Positions 23,573-35,354 of a DNA stretch of 64,000 nt are shown here, piece after piece. The DNA lies in assembly GCA_949130495.1 (NCBI GenBank), contig OX422215.1, positions 6,797,302 to 6,861,301 on the forward strand, written 5' to 3'. The stretch's first letter is position 1. Each line of letters opens with the position of its first letter. Below the pieces are notes generated by a model that ran no database searches, was not told the origin of the DNA, and saw only the letters and a list, made by a program, of their open reading frames with translations. The position numbers and the translations under genes were made by a program. This stretch comes from Sambucus nigra (Eukaryota; Streptophyta; Magnoliopsida; Dipsacales; Adoxaceae).

Positions 23573-25771
23573 GCATTAAACTAGAAAGAAGCAAGTTCAT
23601 GATTTCCAATCCAGTAATAAAGAAAGATAAATTAACAATTGATCATTAACAAATTAAGGGCAGTAAGCATTTGATTGAAGAAAAAGTTTTTTCATTGATA
23701 AATAACAGTGCTACAGGAGGTACATTAGAAAAGAACAAGAAGAAAAAAAAATGTAAAATACAAGGGTCAGAAATTGAAAGGAGTTTACCCCTTCTCCTTA
23801 TCTTTATCTACCTCTTGAATTTATTTTGGTCGGCAGGCAGAGTAACTGAATCAACGTGAGCATTTTCTTGATCGACAGACAGAGCAACCGATTCAACAGG
23901 TGATAAAGAAGACTCCCTTGAACCTTCATCATCAACTTCTTTGTCAAGGTTAGGAGCGAAGCCTAGGTTATGACTCTGAAATAACTCTGAATCTTCAGCA
24001 GTGCCAACCTTCTTCAGAGTCCTCGACCATCCATCCATAAAGAATTTCTTTTTAGTATATGCAGTCTGGGTCAAAGTTATACAAATGGCCTTCTCCCAGC
24101 CCTTGTCAGAGGAGGTTTCTATGGTTTTATTCCTTTTGAACCTCACAACAGAAAGATCATTGGTCAAGATAACATCCTTCTCTTTAGCCAACTTTTCTCT
24201 GCGCTCAGCTGAATCAACAACCAATGTAGCCACATTCCAAGCATCCTCATCTTTCTGACGAGCTTCCTCAATAACCTTGATATTATCGTCCCAGGATTTT
24301 TGATTTATTTCCTAACTTTGTCGGGACTCTTCCAAGGATTTTCTAAGACCTTCAAAGGCCTCTTCTACTTCTCCTGAAAAAGAACGTAGTTGGACATCCT
24401 TCTCTAGCATCTGGTTAAAGTCAACCAGTAATTGCAAGAAAACATCAAGTTAGTACAAACCAGTGGAGAAATAAGCAACATCCGACCAAAAATAAATATG
24501 AAAACTTACTAAGGCTAAACTTTGAGTACTCCTATCTGACAATCTTAATTGAGGCATAGGGGCAGCAGTAACCCTATGATCAGGAAGGGTGCCAACTCTG
24601 ATTAACTTCCTAGCCAAACACGGATCAATGGGTACAGATAACCCCGCAGTAGATGGAACTTTCTCCACCAACCTTTATTGATCGATAACAATAACTTTTT
24701 TAACTTGCTTCTTGATAGGAAATCTCCTTAGTCTCTTAAGTTAAGACTCATTAGCTTTACTAGCTGCGGGAGCTTCTTGCTAGCCTCCGCTTTCTTCTGA
24801 GCAAAAGTATTAGCTGGTTTCTTGGCACCAGCAATGGATTCCTCCTCTAAAAGATTCAGAATTTTTCTTTTTCCCATGCTAAAATAAATGGGAAGCTTAG
24901 AATCAAATGAAGAAGTGCCTCCTATGTCAATTTTAACACCAGTAGAGATATATTTAGTAGCCGAAGAGGTAGGAACATAATCCTCTTCCAATTTCACCAT
25001 AATTGAAGGAGCAATAACTATAGGACGAGCAACAAAGGAAGTGATGGAGCTTTTGTACTCCACCAATACAGAGGCTATGCGGGGATGTTCTTATCCTTCT
25101 CTTTGGTCAAGACTCCATAAAAACTTGAGCTCTTCTAAACTTACTTCACCCTGTTTAGGCACTTTCTCTTACATTTCTTTGCAACAAAACAGTTAATAAT
25201 GGCAGCTAGTATATATTAGAAAAAGAAGTTAATGAGGAAAAGTAAAAAAATAAGTAATAACCTATCCCATTCCCTGATTGGGGACATCTGGGGTCAATGT
25301 AGGCCACTCCAGTATCAAGATGTGCATGTTGCTAATTTTTAACTATTAGAGCATAATCCTAATAATCTTTATTAGAGTTAGGTAAATTTACTACCAAAGC
25401 CCTATTGGATTGTTTAGTTTTTAAGTAATATGTGCTTTTGCCAGCAATGACACATTTGTAACAAAACATGACTTCTGGAATCCCGAAATGAGTTCCATAC
25501 AGTTCGTTCAACCTATTCACTCCATTCACAACCCTTCATGTGTTGGGGGCCATTCTTGCTAGAACGGCGTCAAAATATTGGCAGAAATGAAGAAGTGGGT
25601 TTGGTGGAAATGTGAAGCTACACTCAGTTATGAACAAGGTTGGAATCCAATGACCCTTATCCAAGGAATATACGTCTAAAGGACCGTTGGGTATTTCTAA
25701 ATCAACCCAAGATGAAATTTTCTCTTTTCCCTAAATTCTTCTAAAGAACCTTCATCAACTATGTGAACCAT
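23573..25771 (-). pseudogene. Antisense gene of A, 5' (Transposase_28-like) part
   Basis: The ATG at 25771 opens MVHIVDEGSLEEF. A globular region follows (GHWIPTLFITECSFTFPPNP, HFCQYFDAV, MAPNT, RVVNGVNRLNELYGTHFGIP) that parallels C's 31670-32174. The donor after ...GGATAG|GTTATT at 25262/25261 is the same as in C. Downstream, 25066-24728 reads YKSSITSFVARPIV...MGKRKILNLLEEESIAG, and 24233-23808 has a C-terminal WSRTLKKVGTAEDSELFQSH stretch. Both match C. Stops and frameshifts are numerous. The non-coding stretches inside it are the expected introns. Confidence 0.7.
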
Positions 25772-25960
25772 GATTCAGAGAGAGAGAGGAAATGAAGAAT
25801 AACAGAGAAAAACAAAGAATTCTTACAGAGATTTAAGGATTCAACAAGAACTATTGAATAAGATGACAAATGATGATAAATGATTGCACAGGAAAAAGGT
25901 CGAAGAGTTCTGCTACAGTTCGAAAATTTGGGGTAAGGTGAAAACAAAGAAAGTCTTCCG

Positions 25961-25970
25961 CCTTTTTATA
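25961..25970 (-). promoter_or_regulatory. TATA box of A's antisense gene
   Basis: On the minus strand it reads TATAAAAAGG, about 190 bp upstream of the antisense ATG at 25771. The sequence from here to the LTR (26250) is otherwise non-coding. Confidence 0.5.
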
Positions 25971-26240
25971 GCTTGCCTCGAAACAACAAAAATAATGATT
26001 AAACGTCCTAATGACTGATGTTCTTAAGGTGGATTGTTCCAAAAATTGGAAAATACAGATTTTCCCTTTGGAGGTTCGCTAAAAATTCAAATTATTTTCA
26101 AAAATGCCATCTTCAAACAGTACCGATAAAATTTTACAAGTGTGGTAGGACGGCTACCGACCAGGCAGCATGGTGATATCCTGAACTACTTCCTGGATTG
26201 AATGCTACATACTTTCATTCAAGCATCAAGCATAGAGCAT

Positions 26241-26250
26241 TGGGCGCTTC
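26241..26250 (+). other. Polypurine tract of A
   Basis: TGGGCGCTTC lies directly before the 3' LTR. Element C has TGGGGGCTTC in the same place on its own strand, so A's tract is a decayed version. Confidence 0.65.
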
Positions 26251-26287
26251 TGTTGTATGTTAAAATTGTACTTTCACGTGGACCAAC
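26251..26287 (+). repeat. 3' LTR of A, first 37 bp
   Basis: It starts TGTTGTATGTTAAAATTG and stops at GACCAAC, where element D begins. CCAAC (26283-26287) is D's target duplication. The rest of this LTR resumes at 45500. Confidence 0.88.
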
Positions 26288-27859
26288 TGTAAGGACAAAT
26301 TTCCAATTGAGTCAATTTGTAAGTGTTGGCTGAATTCCGGAGAAAACTAATTGAGTCATATGTTAGATGTTTTGTTTATTTCAAGCCTATGAAATTTAAA
26401 GAGTTGAATACGTAGCAACCAAGAATTTAAAGTTGATATCATTGTCGATTTTTTGTGCCAAGTTTCTCATCATCAACGTTTCATCATTCCCAATGTCTCC
26501 AAAGGTATGAATGTAATTAATATATATAGGACCTTGGAAATTTGTTTTAGGTGTATTTTTTATTAAAATTGTTTTGAAAACGGTTTTTATTATTTTTTAA
26601 AGAAAAATAAATTTTCTGAAATGTCGTTAGAACGACCTCGTTCGAACGACATCCCTAGTCGTTCAAACGAGATATTAAATGAGATTGTTTTCAAAATCTT
26701 TATTTTCTCATTAGAAATCTCGTTTAAATGACATATTAAACGACATATCGAATGATATTGTTTACAAAATCTCTGAATTATCGTTGGTAGCTCGTTCGAT
26801 TCAAGTCATTCGAATGACATACAAAAGTCATTCGAATGACTTGGGCGATTTTCGACAGTTTTTATCAGTTTTTAATTTTAAACCGTCCACTTCCCCATTA
26901 TCTTTTTACCTGTGTTAATAGTGCAGAAAGACATATTTTTAGACAGATTTTTTACATTCTTTGAAAGGTTTTTGAGAGAAAATACTTCGAACAAAAACTC
27001 CTTTTTGTGTGTTAAGTTTTAAAGATCAAATTTCAAACAAAACACATGTTTACGACCATATCTTGTTTGATCTAAGTTTCATAGTATATGTACATTTTCT
27101 TGAGATCATTTGGAACCGGGTTTCATTTATACACAACAAGGAGAAAAGTTTCATGCGGTGGATTCCGTCCGTTTGAGTTGCGGTATGCATACGAAAAAAG
27201 ACTCCGTGTGTAATTGACGGTAGCTGAGCCCTATCGGTGGATTCCGAGACTTTGGTGGACTCCAACGTTAGTGACTAGGCGGAGGTTAAAGAGCGAAGGA
27301 GAGTGAAAGCTTAAAGGGAGTCGAGTCTGTGTTGTAAGTCTTTCTCTCACGGTCTTTATAAAAATACCGTACCTAGTGGATTTATAGGCTGGGCCGTCCG
27401 AGGTTTTTCCCGTTGTGGGTTTTCCTTGTACATTGTGCCTCTTTGTGTGGTTGTGTTTATTTTATCTTGAAAAATCTCACTTAGATAAATGCTTAGGTTT
27501 AATCAAGATTAAATTTTGTTTTAACACAAAATCGTTTAATTTGGTGCTAGTTTAATATTGGGTAACTTTAGTTTAATTTAATTCAAGTCAACAAATTAAT
27601 TTTGGTAAAATTGGTGTTTAATTTGTTTAGCCTATATTAAAACTTAAATTAATTCTTATTGGACTAATTTAAGACTTTGGTTTAATTAACTTTGTTTTGA
27701 AAAGAAAAATTCCAACATTTGTTGAGTTTAATTATAATTTGAAGAAATTAAAATTATAAGTTTTTATTTGTGAGTTTGTAAACGGAAGTTTTGAAATTTT
27801 GTATATCATTAAACCATCATCCTTTTGCGATTAAAATTTGGGACATCACATTTCCAACA
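26288..27859 (+). repeat. 5' LTR of element D
   Basis: 1572 bp. The segment 26620-26860 is packed with palindromes of the type GTCGTTCGAACGAC and GTCATTCGAATGAC. The 3' copy is shorter (1302 bp), chiefly from missing blocks matching about 27110-27150 and about 27250-27470 here. Confidence 0.88.
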
Positions 27860-27861
27860 AG

Positions 27862-27873
27862 TGGTATCAGAGC
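27862..27873 (+). other. Primer-binding site of D (iMet type)
   Basis: TGGTATCAGAGC starts two bases after the LTR. This is the standard complement of the 3' end of plant initiator-methionine tRNA. Confidence 0.9.
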
Positions 27874-27917
27874 AGGAACGCTAATTTATTGCGTTTAAGT
27901 CCTTTTTGGATTTTATT

Positions 27918-29817
27918 ATGGGAAATATGCATTATACAAAATTTCCTATTTTTGATGGTTTTCACTACGCGTATTGGAAAGGGCATATGAGGTCGACACT
28001 TAAGTCTTTAGATGAACGAGTTTGGCAATCGATAGTTAAAGGGTGATCTTCACCAACAATTTTAGAAGGAGATGTCAGTGTTCCAAAACTCGTATAATCG
28101 TGGAGCGAGGACGAGCTTAAACTTGCGAACTTTAATTTCCGTGGGTTGAATGCTCTCTTTAGTGTGGTCACACTGAATGATTTATGATGGATTATAACGT
28201 ATGAAACATCTAAGGAGGCATGGGATATTCTTCGACTCACCTAGGAAGGTACTACTGTCGTCAAAGCTTCAAAACTAAAAAACCTCACCACTCAACTCGA
28301 AACCATTAAGATGTTAGAAAGTGAGACTTTTGATGAGTTCTATGCTAGACTTTTTGATATTGTGAATTCATTTTTTAATTTGGGAGAAAAGATACCTGAC
28401 GACTGCGTCGTAAAGAAAATTTTGAGGTCATTACCAGATAGGTTTATTTCAAAAGTGATCGTTTTAAATTCTTTACCTACTTTACACTCTACGAAACTTG
28501 AAGAGCTTGTAGGTGACTTACAAACCTTTGAACTTGACATGTTTACCTCCAAGGATGAGAAGAAGAATGATAAAGGCATTGCTTTGAAATCTCGAAAGGA
28601 GGGAAAATAAGTTTCGGATGATGAGTTTGATATCGACTCGGTAGATTAGAAAATTTCTTAAGTTTAACAAAGATAATCTTAAAAATGATTTCAAAAAATT
28701 TGAAAAGTCTAAGCATAACAAAGTCGAGAAGATCCCTAAATATTATAATGAAGATCTTAATAGGGACGAGTCGAATAGATGTTATGGTTGTGAGGATTAT
28801 GGCCATAGTGATTTTAAATGTCCCACTAAACTAAGGAAGGAGGGCAAGAATCCAATTTCATACAATGCCACCCTTAGTGATAGTGAGCCGGAAGAGGGAC
28901 TCGATTTTCCCATTGAGCGCAACTTTACCACTTTCATGGCAAGTCATTTATATAAAAGTGAGAAATCGTCCAATGATGACATCTTAACACATGACACTTT
29001 TGAGGCCAAAGTTTGTGAATCCTGTGATTTTGATGGTGAAAAGAGTGGAGAAGAAAGAGAGAGTGAAAATGAAGAAGAGGTTGAGGAGAGTGAACTTCAA
29101 GTAGCCTTTCGTGAGTTATATGAGGAATCGATGAAAATAAAAAGGGCTAACTTGAAGTTAGAAGCTTGTTTGAGGGAACGTGCCAAGGAGAATAATGATA
29201 GTGTTTTAGTAGAAGAGCTTAGGGCACGTGAGAGATCTCTTCGTGAGAAGCTTGAGTATGTTGAAGGTGAGAGAGATGGCCTTAGAGGTTTAATGGAAGC
29301 CATATAGAAAGCGCTTCTTGAGTTTGAAAAGAGTAGGAGTTTACTTGAGTAGATAATTTTAGAGCCAGAAGAAAAGTTGAGAGACTCAAGTAGAGTCAAA
29401 TTTGATTTGGAATGTAGGTCCAAAAAATTAGATAAAATTATAGGAATCATCCAAATCAAAGATGACATGTATGAAATTGGCTTCAATACTCTAAATGATT
29501 CCACTAACAAAGCCAAAACCACAATTTTGTGTGAATCCTCTTAGAAAACTTAGAAAGGTCAATCCTTAGGTACTACTTTTCATCGGGTCTTTACTTACAC
29601 ACACTATGGTCGAAAGAGTCACCTTAGGAAGTTTTATTTTGATATTAAAAATGGTCCTAGAAAGTCCAAAGGTAGAGTCACCAAGGTTCCCAAATCCCGA
29701 GAGCGTCATAAATTACTAGTTTGGGTTAGGAGATCCGATTTAGAGGCTTTACAAGATATAATTTTTTATTCTCATTTGTTTGCACGTGATACCTCCCTTG
29801 CTAAATCTAAAGGTTGA
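27918..29817 (+). pseudogene. gag: Copia-type gag of element D (broken)
   Basis: The ATG at 27918 opens MGNMHYTKFPIFDG, then YAYWKGHMRSTLKSLDERVW: the start of the UBN2/copia gag family. It continues through KEAWDIL and the 28311-28610 stretch (SETFDEFYARLFDIVNSF, LRSLPDRFISKV, LEELVGDLQTFELDM). After a frameshift near 28640 comes a CCHC knuckle at 28780-28821 (CYGCEDYGHSDFKC). A Glu-rich coiled coil follows (28936-29307), then a second, decayed knuckle near 29602-29638 (THYGRKSHLRKFYF) that in autonomous relatives sits near the start of pol. The frame closes at 29815-29817. At least six in-frame stops are present. Confidence 0.8.
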
Positions 29818-30634
29818 ATGTATTAACTTTGTTTTCATACACTAGATTTTGTGCTACATGGTATATATTCTTGCTAGTTGTATGATTGTTTGTCATTTTC
29901 TAATTAATGCTTCATTATATATGCTTTGCTAGATTTATGATGTGTTTATTTTTTGTATTTATTTTCTTATTTTTTGGTATTATTTAAAAAAAATACAAAA
30001 AGATTTTTTTTTGTCTTTTGAGTTAATTTTTGTTTGATTAAAAATTCGAAAAACTCAAAAAGATCTTTTTTGTGTGTATATTTGAGTTTTACACACCTTT
30101 TGTGGCATATACTTGTGTTGAATCCTTCGTTCCCCCGCTTTCATGTGGCTAGAACTTTAGGTTATGGATTTCAATTCATAAATTGTTCTTTATCATGCTT
30201 GCATGGAGTAGTTTGAATTTGATTTGCTTAAAAGATTCTTATTTTTATGCCTGTTTTGCACACATGCATGAGCTATTTTGAACTTTAACTTCACATGTAT
30301 ATTTGTGCTAAGTGAGATGTTCTCCTACCAAATTAGTCATCTACATATTTTGTGACTATGGAGGATTTGTGCATGTAAGAACCGTTGCACGTGAGAATTA
30401 CATGTGTTGAATGAAAATATTATATATGAATGTGCACGGAATATGGCTACGAAAGGAACACTTGTGCTTTGCAATTAAGCCACCGTTTATATTGGACCTA
30501 AAAAAGTGTGGCATTGTAAAAAGTACCCAAGGTCCAAAGAGTTTGAAAAGGCCTAAAAAGTGTGGCATGGTAAAAGGTAGCCAAGGACTATTTAGTTTAA
30601 TTTGATATATACATTCAAAAGAAAAGAAAAGAAT
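29818..30634. other. Non-coding internal region of D, left of C
   Basis: AT-rich, no pol motif in any frame. A direct repeat of about 53 bp spacing (AAAAAGTGTGGCAT at about 30503 and 30556) is the only structure noted. AGAAT (30630-30634) is the target duplication of element C. Confidence 0.6.
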
Positions 30635-31237
30635 TGTTGATGTAAAAAATTAGATCGCTCTAATTATTCAATCACAGATAAATAAATAAGACAAAGAATT
30701 TTAAAGTGGTTCAGCCTTATAAGAATGGCTTACGTCCACTGTTATGTTATTGCTGAGTGTTTTGGGAATTCTCGATTACAAGTTCTATCAAGAAATTTCG
30801 GTCCCTTTGAATGAGGGTGATACAAGGTATTTATAGCCCTTAGGCTGTACATGAAAGGGTGATACATTAAATGATATACATATGAAAGGGTAACTCATTT
30901 AATGCTCTTCAAGCGTGTGCGTCAAGATGATAAGCATTCAATGAATAGTTGAACTGTTGATTATCTGACAATCAATGCTGTGGCCGAGATGCAGCTCGAA
31001 CCATCTTAGTTGCTCATCGTCCAAGAGTTCCTCGGAGCACTGGAGTTCCTCGGAGGACAAAAATTCCTCGGAGGACTGGTGTTCCTCGGAAGACTGGTGT
31101 TCCTCGTAGTACACCTGTTGCTCGGAGTGAGTATGTTGGTCGGGGGAATGATCTTCCTCGTTGCTATTATGCCACGTAGCTTGACAAGTGTCTTCTTATT
31201 ATTCGTCCACATCAGCATACTAAATTTGGTATCAACA
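30635..31237 (-). repeat. Left LTR of C (3' LTR of the minus-strand element)
   Basis: Same length as the right LTR. It contains a cluster of CCTCGGA repeats at 31029-31130 (GTTCCTCGGAGGAC and variants). GAAGCCCCCA at 31238-31247 is the polypurine tract read on the opposite strand. Confidence 0.93.
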
Positions 31238-31669
31238 GAAGCCCCCAATGTTTCATATTTCGAACTTTGAGGAGTATGGAACATTCTTTCTCGGTATATG
31301 GCAATATTAAATGACCTTCCTAGGTTTTAGGAGCCTTTTCTTCGTATTTGAATTTCCTTCCAAATTTCACAGAATCCGCCTTTTTTGCATTTTTATAAGC
31401 GCTTCGATCTTCGTGCACTTTTTGTCCTTTTAGCCGCCGGTAGCGTAATAGTTTCCTTTTTGTAATCATTTCTTTCACCGTTTCCCAAGGCAAAGTATTT
31501 AAGCTTTAGAGGCAATCATACCGTCTTCTACCTTTCCCAATTTTCTGCTTTCGAGTTTTCCATAGTCTTTCTTTCTCTTGTGCGTTCATCCTTGTTTTCG
31601 TTCGTTGTCAACAGATCTCCCTTTTTCCTGTAAGATCTTCTTCCTTCTTCTTCATTTCTTTTATTCACT
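31238..31669 (+). promoter_or_regulatory. Leader and probable promoter of C's antisense gene
   Basis: Non-coding. A TATA-like GTATTTAAGC lies at 31495-31504, about 170 bp before the antisense ATG. This is comparable to the TATA box of the homologous gene in A (about 190 bp). Pyrimidine-rich sequence fills 31550-31665. Confidence 0.45.
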
Positions 31670-33852
31670 ATGGTTTATATTATTGAATCTCTTGAGAAAT
31701 TCCGTTCTGACTTTTCCATTCCATCTTGGGTAACCTTGGAAAATCTTTCTGAGCCTTTAGATTATTTTCGTTTGGCTGAGGGACACTGGTTCCCCAGTCT
31801 TTTTATTGCTGAATGTGGATTTTCTTTTCCACCAAACCCTCTGTGCTTAGAGTTCTGTCAATATTTCGATGTCGTCCCTACAAAAATAGCCCCCAACACA
31901 TGGAGAATAGTTAATGGGGTGTATAGGTTAAATCAAACTCATGGAACTCGTATAGGAATTCCTGAGATTATGTACTGTTATAGATGGGCTATTTTAGATA
32001 ATGTTTATTATTTAAAAACTAGATTTTTGAATAGGGCTCTAGTAGTTAACCTCCCTGATGCTAACAGGGATTATTTTGAACATGGGGTAGTTATAAAAAA
32101 TTGGCAACATTCCCCTTTTGTTGGAGATGCAGTATATGAGGGTCCCAAATGCCCTCCATATGGCGATGGGATAGGTTATTTTCATTTTATTTCATTTCTG
32201 AAATTATGATTTCATTATGTTTGAATAAATGCATGATTGACATTTCAATATGTTTTTGTTTGCAGTTGACAGCAAGAGAAAAACTCCCAAAGAATCAGAA
32301 ATTAATATAAAGCATTTGAAACATATCTGGAGTTTGCATCAAAAGGTTGCAGACGAGCACGTCAGGTATGCTTCATACTTGCTGCAGTATAGGAGTTATA
32401 CATCCTCCTTTACTGCTCGTCCTGTGGTCAGCATTAGTGAACCATTGCCAGCTTCTGAAGATTCTTCACCAGACTCTCACATTCCTTTGAGTCAAAAGAT
32501 GGGCAAGAGAAGAGTTCCTGCTATCTTCGAGGAGACCTCCTCTGCTGGAGATGGAAAGAGAAACAAGGCTGATGTCCCAAAGGGGACAAAGAAAGTGGAT
32601 GCTGCTCCTTCTGTTGCTCCTCAGAAGGTTGCCGAGAAGCCCCCAATGGATCATGTGCAGAAGGATGCACCTGTGGAAGTAATCACCATCTCTCCAACCA
32701 AAAGTTCTTCTTTGGTTGAGGTTGTTGAAAAGACACCGAGGAGACTGAAGAAATCCTCCTCGATCAGTTTTTCTGAAGCCATTCCCCAGCTCCAAGCTAG
32801 TGGAGCTGGTGTTCCAATAATTATTCCCCCGAGTTCTGCAATGAGCTCGGTGAAGACTTGGACCATCCCTGAAGTCCAAGGAATTGAAGAAAACATGTCT
32901 AGGGATATGCTGACATCCCTAGCTACTCGTCATATTGCTTCAGTAAGTTTCTCTTATCTTGAATTTTTCTTTCTTTCAGTAAATATATGTATCTCGGCAC
33001 TGACTTGTCATTACTTTCTTTTTCAGCTGGTGAGTTGCTTTAACACCATAGTGAAGAAAGATGAAGCCATCAAGGCTTCTAGTTCCTCGTCTGGAGTAGA
33101 GGATGTTTTACAGGGCTTGGCCCAATCTCTGAAGGAATCCCGTCAAAAATATGACGAGGATAGGGGTGAATGGGAGAAGAAGTTGGCTGCGTCTGAGGCA
33201 GAGAAGATACAGTTGGGAAATAAGGTGAAGGACTTGGAGAGAGAGAATAAAAAATATGCCGAGAAGCTCACAAGTTTTGGGGAGCTTGAGAATAAGTTGA
33301 AATCAGCTGAGGAAGAGCTGACCCTTCTGCGAGAAGTAAATCGCCAGAAGGAGGAGGTGGAGGCCAAGTTGAAAGCCACCGAGGATCTTCTATCCGAGAA
33401 GCTCTCCTCGGAGAAAATGAAGAGAAAAATGGTTGTGAAAAAAATCTTTTCGAACTGGTTGGGATAAAGGATGGGATAGGGGGGTAGCAGAAATGATGAC
33501 CCAGGTGTAGTATGGGAGTTTGAAATACTTTCGAGATGGTTGGGTTGCTGCCTTGCAAGAATTGAAAGTGAGCGAGGACTCTGAATTATTTCAACAACAT
33601 CTTCCTGGCCCTCCTCCTGTAATTGAAGATGAGGATGAAGACGAAGCTGCATCTGAAGAGTCTTCAATGACATTGGGTGATCAAGTCCTTGCTCCATAAC
33701 CCAACCAGACAATCACCGAGGAGATTTCGTCCTTGCCTGCTCCTCCTGAACAAGTCATAACTTCTGCCAATCAAATCATTGTTCCCACCGAGCAACGAAG
33801 CTCATCATCCCAGCCTCCCGAGAAAGTCTTGGGAGACAAGGAAAAGGTGTGA
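31670..33852 (+). pseudogene. Antisense gene of C, exons 1-3, Transposase_28-like then coiled coil
   Basis: Exon 1 is 31670-32174, opening MVYIIESLEKFRSDFSIPSW, with globular core GHWFPSLFIAECGFSFPPNP and IAPNTWRIVNGVYRLNQTHG. Donor ATAG|GTTATT leads to acceptor TTTGCAG at 32265. Exon 2 is 32266-32942 (Ser/Pro-rich, KMGKRRVPAIFEE). Donor TCA|GTAAGT leads to acceptor TTTCAG at 33026. Exon 3 from 33027 is a long coiled coil (KVKDLERENKKYAEKL). Phases match at both joins (505 nt, then 677 nt). A frameshift near 33440 and stops near 33510 and 33700 break the end. The acidic tail (EDEDEDEAASEE) matches A's. The role is unknown. Confidence 0.75.
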
Positions 33853-34012
33853 AGTTGTTCGGTATTCTCTTCATGTTTTTCTTTTACTTGTACTTTGTAT
33901 TCTGAACGATGTACTCTTTTTGATGATGTAATAAAATCACCTCTTTTTGATCCTCTACATTGTTGATGCTCTGTCTGCTTTTTATTAACTTCTGTCTTCT
34001 CTTCTTTATTAG

Positions 34013-35354
34013 TTTATGGCTAGAATGGAACTGATATTTGCCAATGATACAAAGCTGATGCAGCAATGCCATGAATATTATAAGGCTGGTCACACAGACC
34101 TAAGTGCATCAGAAATTGCTGACATCCTTGGCCATGATGCTTCAGAGCAGGCAGTTGAGGCTTATCAGTACATGAAGGGTTTACTTGACCGAGCTGTGGC
34201 CAATAACATGGGCCTATTATGAAATGATTGAAGACTTGCAAGGTACCCTCGATGAACTTCATCAGCAATATAAAGAGTCTTCATTTCTTTTGCATGAAGG
34301 TTATGAGAAGAAACTCAAACACCTTAGTGCTGAAACAGGTTATGATAAAATGCTTGTTGGGTACGATGTCAGGGAGAGGACCCTAAAGGGTGAAGTTGAA
34401 GCCTGTAGACAAATTTCCGAGCTGCTAGAACAAGAAAATAACAATTTTCAGAAGGAGCTAGCACAGTATAAGTCTGCAGCCCCTTCTTCAATAGCTGTAA
34501 TCCCAGTGACTGATGAGGGATTTTCTTTTTTAGAGGTTGAGAATGCCAAATTAAGGCAAGAGTTGGACACCCTGAGAAGGTCGGGCACTTCTACTGCTAC
34601 TCGGGGACGAGGAAGAGGTTCTCGTGGACGAGGAAGAGTTGCTTAGGATGTTGCCGAGGAATAAAATACTCCACCTGCTCGGGGTCGATCAAGAACTCTT
34701 CGTCGTACTATTGAAGAATCTCGTACTCAATCAACATTAGAAACTCAGGCGTACCAATTGAATGCAAAAGATCGGGCTTTATCTGAATTGTCCAAGAAAA
34801 CTAGAGAATTGGAACAAGAACTCTCTGCCAAGAAATCAGAGTTGGAGAATAATGGAATTTTCATCCAGAGTCTTCACGAGAAGCTTGAGAGGCTAACATT
34901 TCAATTCCATAAACAGCCCAGGGAGTTTTGGATGGCTGGATATAACGAGGCACTATTCCATTTAGATGCTCGTATCCAGAATGCCAATAATGAGGGCTAC
35001 AAACAAGGCTGGCTGAATGCCTTATGTGTGTTGAAACTCGAGCAGGGACATTATTTATGGGACTACTATGAGCCTGGATTTCTTGACTTGCCCGTGCCAC
35101 CGTTCAAGTTGGACATGGAATGGATACCAGCTCATGCCATTCCTCGGAGCTTAATTGCAAATTATCTTGGTGACTACAGTTTGCATTCTCAGTTTGAAGT
35201 ATCTCGTCCTGAGCATCTGCTAGATCATCCTTCTGTGATGAACATTAGAATGCTGAAGGACTTGAACTTTATTAACTCTCCTCAGACTTTAAATGATCCG
35301 CCTGCTGGCGAGGATCCTATTTCAAAAGCTGAAGGGAAAAAACCAAGAGAATAG
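34013..35354 (+). pseudogene. Antisense gene of C, last part (coiled coil, RG-rich, conserved C-terminal domain)
   Basis: It opens after an acceptor-like TTCTTTATTAG (34002-34012), conserved in A. It is therefore probably the last exon of the gene above (donor-like AAG|GTGTGA at 33849/33850) rather than a separate gene with ATG 34016. One base is gained near 34209, shifting the frame. Features: DASEQAVEAYQYMKGLLDRA, a coiled coil (34230-34560), an Arg/Gly-rich run RGRGRGSRGRGR (34605-34640), stops near 34644 and 34662, and a conserved C-terminal block to 35354. That block contains RLTFQFHKQPREFWMAGYNE, PPFKLDMEWIPAHAIPRSLI and INSPQTLNDPPAGED. All but the RG-rich run have counterparts in A. 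Confidence 0.7.

Noticed and set aside
31010..31284. Repeat-rich open frames over C's left LTR (and the copies at 42809-43081)
   Set aside because: They arise from the CCTCGGA repeats of the LTR read in both strands and occur in both LTRs; no protein motif is present.
31670..35354. Plus-strand proteins in C as captured host genes
   Set aside because: Homologous antisense genes sit at the same place in A, and a related type is found in B. They are therefore element genes, not a chance capture in this copy.
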